19,555 nucleotides of DNA from Mucidula mucida (Eukaryota; Basidiomycota; Agaricomycetes; Agaricales; Physalacriaceae), in assembly GCA_015501055.1 (NCBI GenBank), contig JADNYV010000629.1:1-19555 (forward strand), read 5' to 3'. Below are positions 1 to 8,099 of this stretch, piece after piece. How positions within the stretch are numbered: the first letter of the stretch is position 1; every line of letters starts with the position of its first letter. Below the pieces are notes generated by a model. That model did no database searches, was not told the DNA's origin, and saw nothing but the letters and a program-made list of their open reading frames with translations. Both the position numbers and the translations under genes were made by a program.

Positions 1-33
1 GGTCCCAATCTTTTGACTTACTATGTGCCGTAG

Positions 34-640
34 CATTCCTTCAGGCATCGTCTTGCCCTCGTTTTACATCGAGGCAAGACTCGGGAATGACTGCGCCTGT
101 TGTCGAAGACGCGTTCGAATATCTGGCTAATTAACGGGGAGAATATACGATTGGCGTGGACGACGTTCAACGGTGCGGCAGTAGCTCCACCCTTGCGAGG
201 AGCGTACACGGAGCCGTCGTTGATGTTGACCGTCTACCTCTCGCGTTCTTAGACGACTTTGAGCCATTTCCTTTCGACCGGATGAACGCCCTCATATTTC
301 TCTTACCGATGCGCCCTGCCCGTTCGGTCGTTCGGACGTCGCTCTCCCCCTCTCTCCACTTTGTGGGTATGATTTTGCTCTCACTGGCAGGGCACTCGTT
401 TGACTAACCGTTTCGTTGCCTCTAGACATCGACGTCGACGACTTGAAGACGTTTTCTAGTATCTCGATCTTTTGAGTCTGCGGCGGTGTTTACTTTGGCT
501 ACGTGCCGGGTGAATGTAGACAACGAACGCGAGGCTACGGCTGTCATTTGGCTCCGCGCCGGTGATCTTCTTTAACGGACTCAATTTCGTGTTGAGCAAC
601 GATGGCGCCACTTTTTGTGCCGGGATACTGTCAAAATAGA
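34..640 (+). pseudogene. Unrecognised multi-exon plus-strand gene, unit 1 (disrupted)
   Basis: I do not recognise the family. The coding signal is a series of short exons. The first (about 34-203) reads ...TAPVVEDAFEYLAN, then a TAA, then RGEYTIGVDDVQRC. The second, 253-366, reads FEPFPFDRMNALIFLLPM and beyond. A good intron follows at 367-425 (GTATG...CTCTAG, 59 bases), which splices in phase to DIDVDDLKTFSSIS. After one more frame change the text continues ESAAVFTLATCRVN and VIWLRAGDLL. The TAA in the first exon and the frame change near 470 occur in both units, so they predate the duplication or the model is wrong there. An 11-base insertion at 204-214 falls on the donor of the first intron only in this unit. 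The start codon is unknown; the reading may begin in the preceding unit. Confidence 0.4.
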
Positions 641-649
641 CGGGTAAGT

Positions 650-899
650 CGACGACTTTCAAGCTCATGTCGTTACTGAACATGGAGTCATTCAGGTCAA
701 TTCATTGGTTTCAAATTCATCCGTATGTGCTTTCATCCTGTCGCTAATATTTTCGTTGGTGCTTCTCAAGCAATCTTCGAAGATGACGAATACCTGACTA
801 GCTCCCGATGATCTTTAATGGCCGCTGGTAAGTAGTTTCTTCTGGTCCCTGTCTTGATCACCTTGCTCACGATTATTTCTCAGAGTTTCGTGTCCCACA
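650..899 (+). other. Gap between two plus-strand genes with a candidate intron
   Basis: No convincing exon is fixed here. A good GTAAGT donor at about 828 and a CTCAG acceptor at about 882 suggest an intron just upstream of the ATG at 900, either in a 5' leader or joining a short upstream exon. The stretch is nearly identical in unit 2. I see no RNA gene or promoter motif that I would defend. Confidence 0.3.
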
Positions 900-1234
900 A
901 TGAGGATACCACTGGCATTCGCGAGCCTTGGGGCGATCGAGCTTGGGATGCTCGATAGCCGGGCACCTTTCATTGGTGGGTTATCGTCGGTCTACCCCAA
1001 TATCAACTGACCTTGGTTTGTCTTAGTGGCCATAGTATCTACAGACGAGCGCCTCGAACGACGTTGGCTATAGGTAGGTGTCGCTGTATCACAAAACTCG
1101 CGGGCACTGGCAGGAGGGAGAGCGATGGGAAGAGCTTGCATGCAACTATAGCGGCGAGACTCTAGAAGGTACATTAGAGATGATGAAACAAGATGCATTG
1201 TCAACGTACAACTGTGACGCCGGCTGAGCTTTGA
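900..1234 (+). CDS. Small unrecognised plus-strand gene, three exons, unit 1
   Basis: Family not recognised. From an ATG at 900 the text reads MRIPLAFASLGAIELGMLDS, a short basic then hydrophobic start that could be a signal or anchor segment. An intron at 976-1026 (GTGGGT donor, CAACTGACC branch site, CTTAG acceptor) joins in phase to AIVSTDERLERRWL. A second intron, 1074-1113, leads to GERWEELACNYSGETLEGTL and a C-terminal end QDALSTYNCDA. In the chosen frame a TAG stands directly before the second donor in both units. This unit reads through ...EMMKQDALSTYNCD but an extra C near 1221 causes an early stop. Expected product is about 90-100 residues. It lies just after the preceding gene on the same strand and converges on GH76. 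Confidence 0.4.
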
Positions 1235-1499
1235 ATAACACCAATTGTGAGTGAGGTGCAGGAGGAGGAAGTAGAGTGGTAGTAGACTTTAGATGACATT
1301 GTGATGGAGATTCAATTTTGGCATAACGTCCAACAGCGTCAATGAACCTGTCTCTCTTGATCGACGAGTAGGGCAAGGGTCTGGCGAATCCCACAACCAA
1401 GAGTCTTCAGGCCCTCGGAAAATATCCTGAGAAGCTACCCCTCGGACCGTGCCGTGTATCGACTTCCTTCCTTCTGTCCTTCCTTCCATGATCGTACAG

Positions 1500-1633
1500 G
1501 CGGTGAATGGAGATTTCTTGACAAACGGCTCGAGTACTTCCTCTTCGAGAAAAGCGCACTCCTCTGGAACAAAGGAGCACAATTTTCTACAAAGCGGGGA
1601 GGGCTCTGTGACATCGTCCGGGTATCTCAATGA
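1500..1633 (+). pseudogene. Plus-strand coding block, disrupted in unit 1
   Basis: Follows a CAG acceptor-like site (ends 1499). Compared with the cleaner copy in unit 2 it has several 1-2 base gains and losses in short runs of A, T and G, so the frame is lost after FLDKRLEYFLFE. It is one of the most indel-rich patches between the units, while flanking sequence is much better conserved. It could be a terminal exon of the gene at 900 or a separate gene. Family not recognised. Confidence 0.35.
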
Positions 1634-1728
1634 AACTGTCCTTCCATCAGACCTGGTTTTGTTTTCGTTCGCAGGACACAGATAAATTAAATTTCACTCC
1701 TCAAATGTCCACAATGGGGTATGTTTCG

Positions 1729-3168
1729 TCAACAGTTTAACGACCCAGCCGCCACTAATGCACCCAATGCTGCACCTTGCGCCGGGCCAGTGAACGCCGC
1801 CGCACCTCCATCCTTCGCATACCACAGGTTGCTATACACTCCCTCTTCATCAGGCTTAGCCGCATTCACGAGAACTTTGTCCGCCTGCAGCTTGACAAAG
1901 TCACTATACTTCGTACCGTCATCGCGAGAGGTTATTGTCAGGAACCACGCCCTATTCAACCATTTAGCTTCTGTCAGGAAAGGAGAAGGGAAGAGGGAAC
2001 GGCACATACATGTACTGTACGGTTATCCCCTTGAATGACTGCTGGTCTGCATTGCACTTAAGGTCAGTGGCGCTCTCGCATCCTTCGCGCAGCCCCGAGT
2101 CGACAGTAAGGTTCTCGATTATGCTATCCATGATGCCAAACGCGGCGGTTATCGCAGCTTCGGATTGAGAATCTGCAGATGTCGATGAGTTGTAAGCGCA
2201 AACCGAAAGAGGAAGACCAACATTTGTATAGATACCCCAAGCCAACAAGGACAACACCTTGGTTGTAAGTCCTTTAAAGACGGTGAAAAAGAAACACATC
2301 ATGAAGCGAAGCCGGTTACCATTGCGTCTGCCCGTTGTTAGCGCATGTCCCGTCCTTAGTTAGACCGTCGTTGAACACTGCCACGCTCGTCAGCTTTGAT
2401 CTTGACCGAAGGGATTAGCTTACATCCGTTGTCGCCTTGCATACCAATCGAGTCGAGCCATGTCCATGCTAAAAAAGTGTAAGCTGTCGATATACGTTGA
2501 GATAGGCTCCCTTACTGTTGTTGAGATTGTCCAAATACTGGGAATCCTTCGTAGTCTCGTATAGGTAACCAGAGGTAGCGGTGTATAGTTCATTTGTCTA
2601 TAGCAATGATCAACAGTGACCCTTTGACACGGGGAAAGCACCCACAATGGCATTCTTGTAGTCACGGGCCGAGCTCCAGAAGACTGTGAAGAAATCAATA
2701 CGAGAAGCCAGGAAAGCACAACCAACTCACGTCCGCCACGGCAATATGTGCTATCCACCGCCGTGCTGGCGATATCATAATACTTCTTGCCCAACTCCGT
2801 ATTTCCCGCCTGTAGATATGCGATGGACACCCACTGCACGTCGTCATACGATCCGCCGTTCTCCAAGTAATCCTCGTTGCCTTTGAAGACCGTATCTATT
2901 ACGCCCGAGTACGTCGAGGCGCCTGTCAGGGCGTCCACTACACGTAGAGATCAGCCAAAAGCACATGAGCGAGAATTTGGGACGTACGGCGAAGGAGATG
3001 CCATGTATCCACTGCCCCAATCCATACCGCCTGGTCGCCATAAGTTCCGTCAGCGCCAAAGTAGCTGGCCTGCAGCTTTCACGGCCGTGTCGACGTATTT
3101 CTGCATAATCCGTTCACCGCCGCGGGTGTCAGCGCAAGGGCAGTCGTCAAGTAGCCGATTTTGGAGGC
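1729..3168 (-). CDS. Glycoside hydrolase family 76 protein (alpha-1,6-mannanase type), 9 exons, unit 1
   Basis: GH76 enzymes are endo-acting alpha-1,6-mannanases that cleave mannan backbones, in fungi usually secreted or wall-associated. Exons (high to low coordinate): 3168-2988, 2937-2731, 2683-2646, 2597-2516, 2468-2424, 2377-2320, 2271-2236, 2172-2021, 1970-1729, separated by 46-63 base GT...AG introns. The text opens with a signal-like LTTALALTPAAVNGLC, then YFGADGTYGDQAVWIGAVDT. The GH76 Asp-Asp pair is in SYDDVQWVSIAYLQAG at about residue 100. GGLFWSSARDYKNAI, TNELYTATSGYLYE, WTWLDSIGMQGDNG and the hallmark WTYNQGV follow, ending AAGSLNC. About 350 residues, normal for the family. Lesions: a 10-base loss and frameshift near 3080, one missing base near 1962 giving a TGA, and a phase mismatch at 2236. 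The initiator is unclear; it may lie in a short upstream exon near 3205-3244. Confidence 0.85.
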
Positions 3169-3244
3169 CTAAACGCGTAAACGAGCTACATTGCGTGGAT
3201 GACACCTGATTGTCAAAGCCCTGTGTACATTCCTCCCTATGCAC

Positions 3245-3557
3245 ATGAGATTATGCGATCACTGTGTGGATGGATCGGCATACATCTTTCTGGGTGGATG
3301 GAGCGATGGTGGTCGCGTCTGGCTGTGGCTGTGCAGTGCGCGTACTCAAACGTCGAGATTGAACGGCGACAGTTATCGCTTCACGGAGTGCATTCTAGTC
3401 GTATTATAGATGCGTAGGATACTCTAGGTTAGAAGAGTAGACAGTAAAAGCCAGTGAATAAAAGTTTTGTTCAACTCGATGTAGGGTGGGGGGTACGAAA
3501 AAGGCATAATTCACGAGTACAAGTCCACAAAATCATATTTTATACGATCATAATTTA
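3245..3557. other. Upstream region of the GH76 gene, no supported gene
   Basis: This stretch lies 5' of the minus-strand GH76 gene and should hold its promoter. From 3245 to 3310 the units differ by several 1-2 base indels, arguing against coding; from 3311 on they are identical. An AATAAA occurs on the plus strand at about 3457 and an AT-rich patch at 3525-3556. I cannot assign a TATA box with confidence. Confidence 0.4.
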
Positions 3558-3711
3558 GCCCGCCTGACGGGCGCCAAAGAACCAAAAAGGATCCCCCAGT
3601 CATATCAACTGGGGGTTCCTTTTGGCTCGCACCGGTTGATTAGACCGGTGGCCTCATAGAGGACTTTGCCTGAACGTCAAAACGACGGCGTACCACTACA
3701 CAGTGGGACGT
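3558..3711. other. Cluster of five consecutive hairpins, possible structured RNA, unit 1
   Basis: Five inverted repeats lie back to back. H1 is 3558-3562/3568-3572 (GCCCG/CGGGC, loop 5). H2 is 3582-3600/3608-3625, about 17 pairs with one bulged A and one T-T mismatch, loop CATATCA. H3 is 3630-3636/3644-3650, a perfect CACCGGT stem with a 7-base loop. H4 is 3652-3655/3659-3662, loop ATA. H5 is 3693-3697/3702-3706 (CCACT/AGTGG, loop ACAC), with ACGTC at 3674 and GACGT at 3707 able to close around it. It lies between GH76 and the repeat-rich region, has no coding signal, and is identical in both units. I do not recognise it as a known RNA. The strand is undetermined because the stems are nearly symmetric. 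Confidence 0.5.
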
Positions 3712-4490
3712 CTGACTCCCTTGCTTTTCTATCCCCAAGAGCCCCGCGGCCATGCCATTTCTCGTAGAGCAGGAAGGTTAGCTCTTGGGTTCCAGGAAGA
3801 GTGCCGTTGGCCTTTGCCTCTGTCCACTGGGTTTATATATCCTCTTAAAGTGTCTGGACTATGACCTAGAATCGGATGTCTTGACGACATGCGGCCTTGG
3901 CACCCCGAACTGCGCCACACTTCTTTCCGTTTAGTTGAGTCGTACGCGGTGTTGTTCAAAAGCCCGTTATTGGAGCTCTTGACTCGTCTTGCAGTCGTGA
4001 TCCTGCGCGCTCTCAATGGTTTGCTATACACTGAAAGAATTTCAGCCTTCGTTACTCGCAATATCCGGATGTCGGCATACTTGATCCAGAGTCGCCTCGC
4101 GTACCTTGCCTATTCTGGGACCATAGGTACTTCTGTCTGTGCTCCCTGCTAGGTAAGGTCGATTCACTGCATTATGGGTATCACTCGATTTGAAAAAATT
4201 AGCTCGATTCAGTCCGGCGAGGGATACTAAGCTTCCTGACTGCTTGCGAACAGAAAGTGAGTCGCGATACTTCGGTCAGGGTCTGAAAGACTGCGGTCTA
4301 GAGCAATAGAAACGTGAATGGTGTCATTGTTTGGAGAAGTTCGCCACGTCCAATCCGGTCTGTCTCTACCCACCATGTCTCCACAGCCTGGTTTCGGCGT
4401 TCAACTCCCAAACCTGCATTTCTGTCGTATTTGCGTCTACGACACGTTTAACAATGCATACGACTTGGAAGGAAGACGGTGCTTACCCCG
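3712..4490. other. Region without a supported gene
   Basis: Two overlapping open frames exist, minus 3729-4061 (110 codons) and plus 3889-4152 (87 codons), but neither has splice-linked neighbours or recognisable motifs. The region up to 4247 is identical in the units, so substitution patterns give no help in choosing a strand. From 4248 the units differ by small indels, including about 14 extra bases in unit 2 near 14089. Plus-strand text around 4330-4590 and the minus-strand frame below overlap here. I leave it unassigned. Confidence 0.35.
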
Positions 4491-5097
4491 TCATTCAGAC
4501 ACTACCAAACAACGTACTCCAGTACTCGCGACGCCTTCCCGCCAAAGCACATCTCGACCACAGAGCAGCAAGTTCATCCTGTCCTTGACGCGCTTCGTCG
4601 GCTCATAGTTTGTATAGTCTTGGTGTGTCGAGAAAGGCGGATGCCATGGCATCAAGTCAGACGTGGTGCTTGGACGTCGAAAAGGTGAGCCTGGTACACA
4701 TTTGGACTGGCACCCGCTCAATTCCTCCAGATCCGGTCTCAGAATTCGCAGAAGAAACAGGCGGTCATCCGAGGAAGAAGGATCGTGGTCGTACTGCCTG
4801 ACAGCGAAGTACGTCGTCAAGCTTAAGGTTGAACGTGAGTTCCATATTCGGCGACGCAGACCACTGCCTCAACTCGTCCAGATCCGGGTTCAGAATACGC
4901 CGAAGGCATACTCGTTCGTCCGAGAGAAGAAGGAACATGCTGGTACAAAGTGCGTCGTCACTATCCGCATGCAAAAGACTCGTGTCATCAACAGCGGAGA
5001 GCGACGAAGCAGGCACCAGCTCAATTCGTCCAGATCCGGGGTTAGATTTCGGAGAAGAAGGCGGATCACTTTGACAGCGAGAGGACGTCCGGGGCAA
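4491..5097 (-). CDS. Possible minus-strand repeat-containing protein, frameshifted in unit 1
   Basis: This copy is split into two open segments (4491-4820 and 4765-5097) by an extra base at about 4785 relative to unit 2. The downstream part reads RILRPDLEELSGC and the upstream part LRRILNPDLDELRQW, two diverged versions of one motif encoded by the 151-base DNA repeat. The opposite strand is also open for 157 codons here (4663-5136), rich in Arg and Ser, which weakens the case for either strand. No family recognised. Confidence 0.28.
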
Positions 5098-5135
5098 AGG
5101 TGTGTCGTCGACGTGTCTAGATTCCAGAATGTCTA
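4717..5135 (+). repeat. Imperfect tandem triplication, period about 151 bases, unit 1
   Basis: The segment beginning ctcaattcctccagatccgg at 4717 recurs diverged at 4868 (ctcaactcgtccagatccgg) and 5020 (ctcaattcgtccagatccgg). Similarity extends past this core: each has a cagaag/cgaagg-type purine stretch, a gtccgag-gaagaagga element and a later gtcgtc. Spacing is 151 and 152 bases, close to 50 codons, consistent with an internally duplicated coding sequence that later acquired indels. Confidence 0.75.
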
Positions 5136-5274
5136 ACGCAAGTTCTTAGTTTGCCGAGTTTAACGACACCAGATTTCAAGCGAGCAAGGGTCGAAATAGG
5201 GCGACGAAGGAAAATGAACATGACGGTTGGAAGGAAGAGACCACGTTGATCGGTTTGGTCTAAATGCGGGTTCG

Positions 5275-5713
5275 ACCTTCTCTACGACTTGACAAGTGAT
5301 CTATCCAGCAACTACGTGTCGTCCCCGTGTAAACCCTTCTCGTACTTGGACCATCGAATTCAGGACCATTTAACGCGATACAGACGAATAGTCGACATTT
5401 GGATTGACGCGCGAATGGACTCGCTGTAGAGACGTTATTGGGACAAAGGTGTGTTATTGTGACCGTCAGTACAGTTCGACTCTGACATACTTTTAGAAGG
5501 AATCTCTTTACTCAAATGCCCTTCGTAATGCGTAGAATTCGAGCCCGCAAAGACTATCGGCGGCGGGACATCTCGAGACTCCATGAACGCGATCTTACAA
5601 CGTCCTCGCCGGACCGGCTTTTTTCTCGGGAGAAAGTGCGTATTTCTGATCATTTTCATGTATATCGACTGACCCATTTCGAATCAGACTTATCTCCATT
5701 TCACGTTGCTCTG
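5275..5713. other. Block of strong divergence between the two units, unit 1 allele
   Basis: By eye about 20-25% of positions differ from 15026-15487, with many indels, while flanks are nearly identical. Matched islands remain, for example gagacgttattgggaca and tcctcgccggaccggctttt. The block ends in the coding exons of the downstream plus-strand gene. The boundary is abrupt at 5713, after which the units agree closely. Confidence 0.85.
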
Positions 5714-7198
5714 CGGCCTTTTGGTACACGACACGGTTCAACTCGTTTGGGATGTACATGCGGATTTGCCGCCTCCGCGAATCTTGGCAGTCGGTCAATA
5801 TCTTACGCCCTGCCGACCTCGAAAGGTCTGATACTACCAGCGCGATTGCCCTCGCCGGGCAGGCTTTTGGTCTGGGTCGAAGGCAAGTTTCTAATATTGA
5901 ATTTGGCCTGAATTTCGTGCTGATTTACTGCAGGTTCGCCGTAGTTTGGGGCTCAACACGGTACGTTCAATCTGGGCACTAATGCTCATTATTTGTTTCA
6001 GCCTCCTTCAAGACCGTCGAACTGGGCCTGCACCAGAGCAGTATCGCTACGGATTGCTGATCCCGATCTGGATCTGACGACATTTCGTGTCGCCGTCGTT
6101 TTCGGACCCTGTTACGGCGAACTTGGTCCAGGTCCATTTGGTATGTTCTCTCCTTCCCTGAATTCCTACATTGACAGCCTTTTCTTCTGAAGTAGAGCGG
6201 AGCGCGGCACTCAACAGCGGCGCCGAGACCGCCTCGTTACGGTCTGGACCCTTCCACTCGAATCAGTTGATAACTGGAACAAAGGAACGCCACACTTCGA
6301 TTTCGACGACATGCCCGTACATGGAGACGGCGTCAACGGCGCGCCGTCCGCTATCCAGTCATTACTGAAACCCAAGACGTTCGCGCTGGCCAAGGCTCGC
6401 GATATCCCCAAGGTTCGTGTCTTTAAATTTGTTTAGATTGCTTTTCCGTCTGACTGCTTCGCAGGGTCTCGAGGCGGCGACGGCGCTGGCGCTTCACTTT
6501 CCCCGCGACTAACTCCATCTGCAATATACTCAACAACGAAGGGGAAACAGACTTATTCCGGTATGCCTGTTTCTCTGCTCCGTATCTGTAGGCTTACAAC
6601 CCCTTTCTAGCACAGTATATAGGCAGCAGTGACCAGCGGCTGAACGCCGCTGCGTCCGCGCTGCGGGCTCCTCACTGCTGCTTGACCATCAAGTCGGGAT
6701 ACCATTACGCCACGGGAACGACGGACCTGGCCTCGCCCTCGCCTCGTAATAGCGAACCAGCCATTCTAATGCCGATCTGGATCTCTGGGCTTTCGGCCTG
6801 CTGCACGAATTAGGCGACTTTGCGGATTGGGCTAATGGCAATTTGTTTAAGCCGGATAACGACGGGCACTACCTTAAAGCTCCTACTGCGCTGACTACGG
6901 CTCAACAGGACGAGTATAGCGACCTTGGCGGAACTCTGCGCCACATTTTGATTTTGGGCCCAGCGGAACTGTGGGAGGAGGTGGGCTCGGGCGTCCTTAA
7001 ACGGCCACCTCGTCGCCTCTATGCGCACGCGCACTTGCAGGATCCTCCGACTAATTTGGAATCCATATGGTTCGTGTCTCCATCATTGATTGGATTCCTT
7101 TTTTCATCGTTGACTCATTTCCAGGTCGCGATTACGGCGACTACGTCTCCGTCCTGTTGCCCTGTGAGGGACCTTCATCTGTAATTTTGAGGGACTAG
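5600..7198 (+). pseudogene. Unrecognised plus-strand multi-exon gene(s), unit 1
   Basis: Family unknown; this may be one long gene or two. Well-supported pieces are an exon ending SSPDRLFSREK at 5635; intron 5636-5687 (GTGCGT donor, GACTGACCC branch site); exon 5688-5825 with LLVHDTVQLVWDVHADLPPP; a 37-base candidate intron; AFGLGR; a GC-AG intron 5883-5933 with consensus AG|GCAAGT; RFAVVWGSTR; intron 5961-6001; then an exon to about 6138. Downstream the text VDNWNKGTPHFDFDDMPVHG and KTFALAKARDIPK is followed by an intron (about 6413-6465) and GLEAATALALHFP. Later come WAFGLLHELGDFADWANG, QDEYSDLGGTLRHIL and, after an intron, RDYGDYVSVLLPCEG ending at TAG 7196-7198. Frame breaks near 6235, 6500 and 6770 are shared by both units. 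Loss of 10 bases after 7010 is private to this unit. Confidence 0.5.
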
Positions 7199-7308
7199 AT
7201 TCTGGCGGGGGCGGTATTGATATAGTGCGAGAATTGGTAGGTAGAACTACGTAGAAGCTATGACTCTGTTACATGTCTTCTCGTAGAATAAGCGTTAATG
7301 AAGCTAGA

Positions 7309-7314
7309 TTTATT
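7309..7314 (-). terminator. Polyadenylation signal AATAAA, unit 1
   Basis: TTTATT on the plus strand is AATAAA on the minus strand, 51 bases downstream of the stop of the minus-strand gene ending at 7365. Position and orientation fit a fungal poly(A) signal, though single hexamers are weak evidence. Confidence 0.45.
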
Positions 7315-7364
7315 GATATCTTGACTGTTCGAACTTAAAAACAACGAAAGACATAACATAGACT

Positions 7365-7860
7365 TCAAAAATGTGACGGAGGCGTACCTACGAAATCGAT
7401 ATCTCCAAATAACACATCGTTGAAGAGGGTATAGATGCACAAAATACCACCTAGAGACCCGTACAAGATCCCACTGAAACATGGTAAACAGCCAAACTCG
7501 GAGATAATCGCATACTAACCGATATACCACATGTTCACATTTACGAACGAGTGAGTAGCCCCGAAACGTCCAACCCGAACTTCTCAAAAAGTTCCTTCCA
7601 GGGGAGCCCAGAAACCATCGCGACACATCTTCAGAACCCTGAAGTTCATGTCCGTGTAGTCGCCAGGATGATCTGGCGTGTCGTACACGGCATATTCTCT
7701 CCGGACGTTCAGCATGTACGTTGAATAGAGAGCACGGTCCAGACATCGTACGGGCTCGGAATTAACGGGAAAAGGTCATGTTTGAAGGTATCAATCTAGA
7801 CCAGGCAACCCCAAGTGATCGGTGCAACGTGAACTCGAACCACATCGACTCCGATATTGG
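7365..7860 (-). CDS. Unrecognised protein with hydrophobic C-terminal segments, two visible exons, unit 1
   Basis: I do not recognise the family. The upstream exon (about 7860-7516) reads SMWFEFTLHRSLGVAWSRLI, PVRCLDRALYSTYMLNVRRE, YDTPDHPGDYTDMNFRVLKM and CRDGFWAPLEGTF, then after a frame change at the run of T near 7590 ATHSFVNVNMWYIGY. A 42-base intron, 7474-7515 (GTATGCG...TTTCAG, phase 2), joins GILYGSLGGILCIYTLFNDV and the end FGDIDFVGTPPSHF, stop 7365-7367. A Gly- and aromatic-rich hydrophobic stretch spans the splice, suggesting one membrane segment or a buried core. Frame changes at runs of T (near 7590 and 7770) are in both units. Upstream exons before 7860 are unclear. An AATAAA lies 51 bases past the stop. 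Confidence 0.55.
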
Positions 7861-8099
7861 AACGCTTACACCGACGCGTACTCAGGCTTTCCCGCTGTCT
7901 GGACACTCTCGACAACCTGAATTTACTTGGATGTTACTTTGAGCTTTACGTAATGCAAATTCCGATAGTCTTTGGGCAACTGGACGCGCTTCGATACCTC
8001 TTTTTCGCGTCAGAGGTGGTTAGGACCCTGCATATCGATAGCACGAGGATTTCTTGGCCCCTGTGACGCGTCTGGGGTGCTGATAATCTTATCTCGTGC

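Noticed and set aside
3582..3625. Long hairpin considered as a bacterial rho-independent terminator
   Set aside because: No T-run follows the stem and the surrounding genes have spliceosomal introns, so a bacterial terminator makes no sense here.
3558..3711. Hairpin chain considered as a Helitron end, mitochondrial double-hairpin element or tRNA
   Set aside because: No CTRR end with a Helitron-type context, base composition is unlike fungal mitochondrial DNA, and no cloverleaf or TTC loop can be drawn.
3729..4152. Overlapping open frames of 110 (minus) and 87 (plus) codons, identical in both units
   Set aside because: Identity covers the whole non-coding block, so conservation is not evidence for coding; no splice-linked exons, motifs or convincing composition.
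4717..5135. Repeat considered as a CRISPR array
   Set aside because: Only three imperfect copies with a 151-base period and no short identical repeats or spacers; eukaryotic context.
7258..7746. Uninterrupted 162-codon minus-strand frame
   Set aside because: It is an Arg- and Trp-rich shadow frame; the spliced neighbouring frame with good intron borders and natural composition explains the region better.
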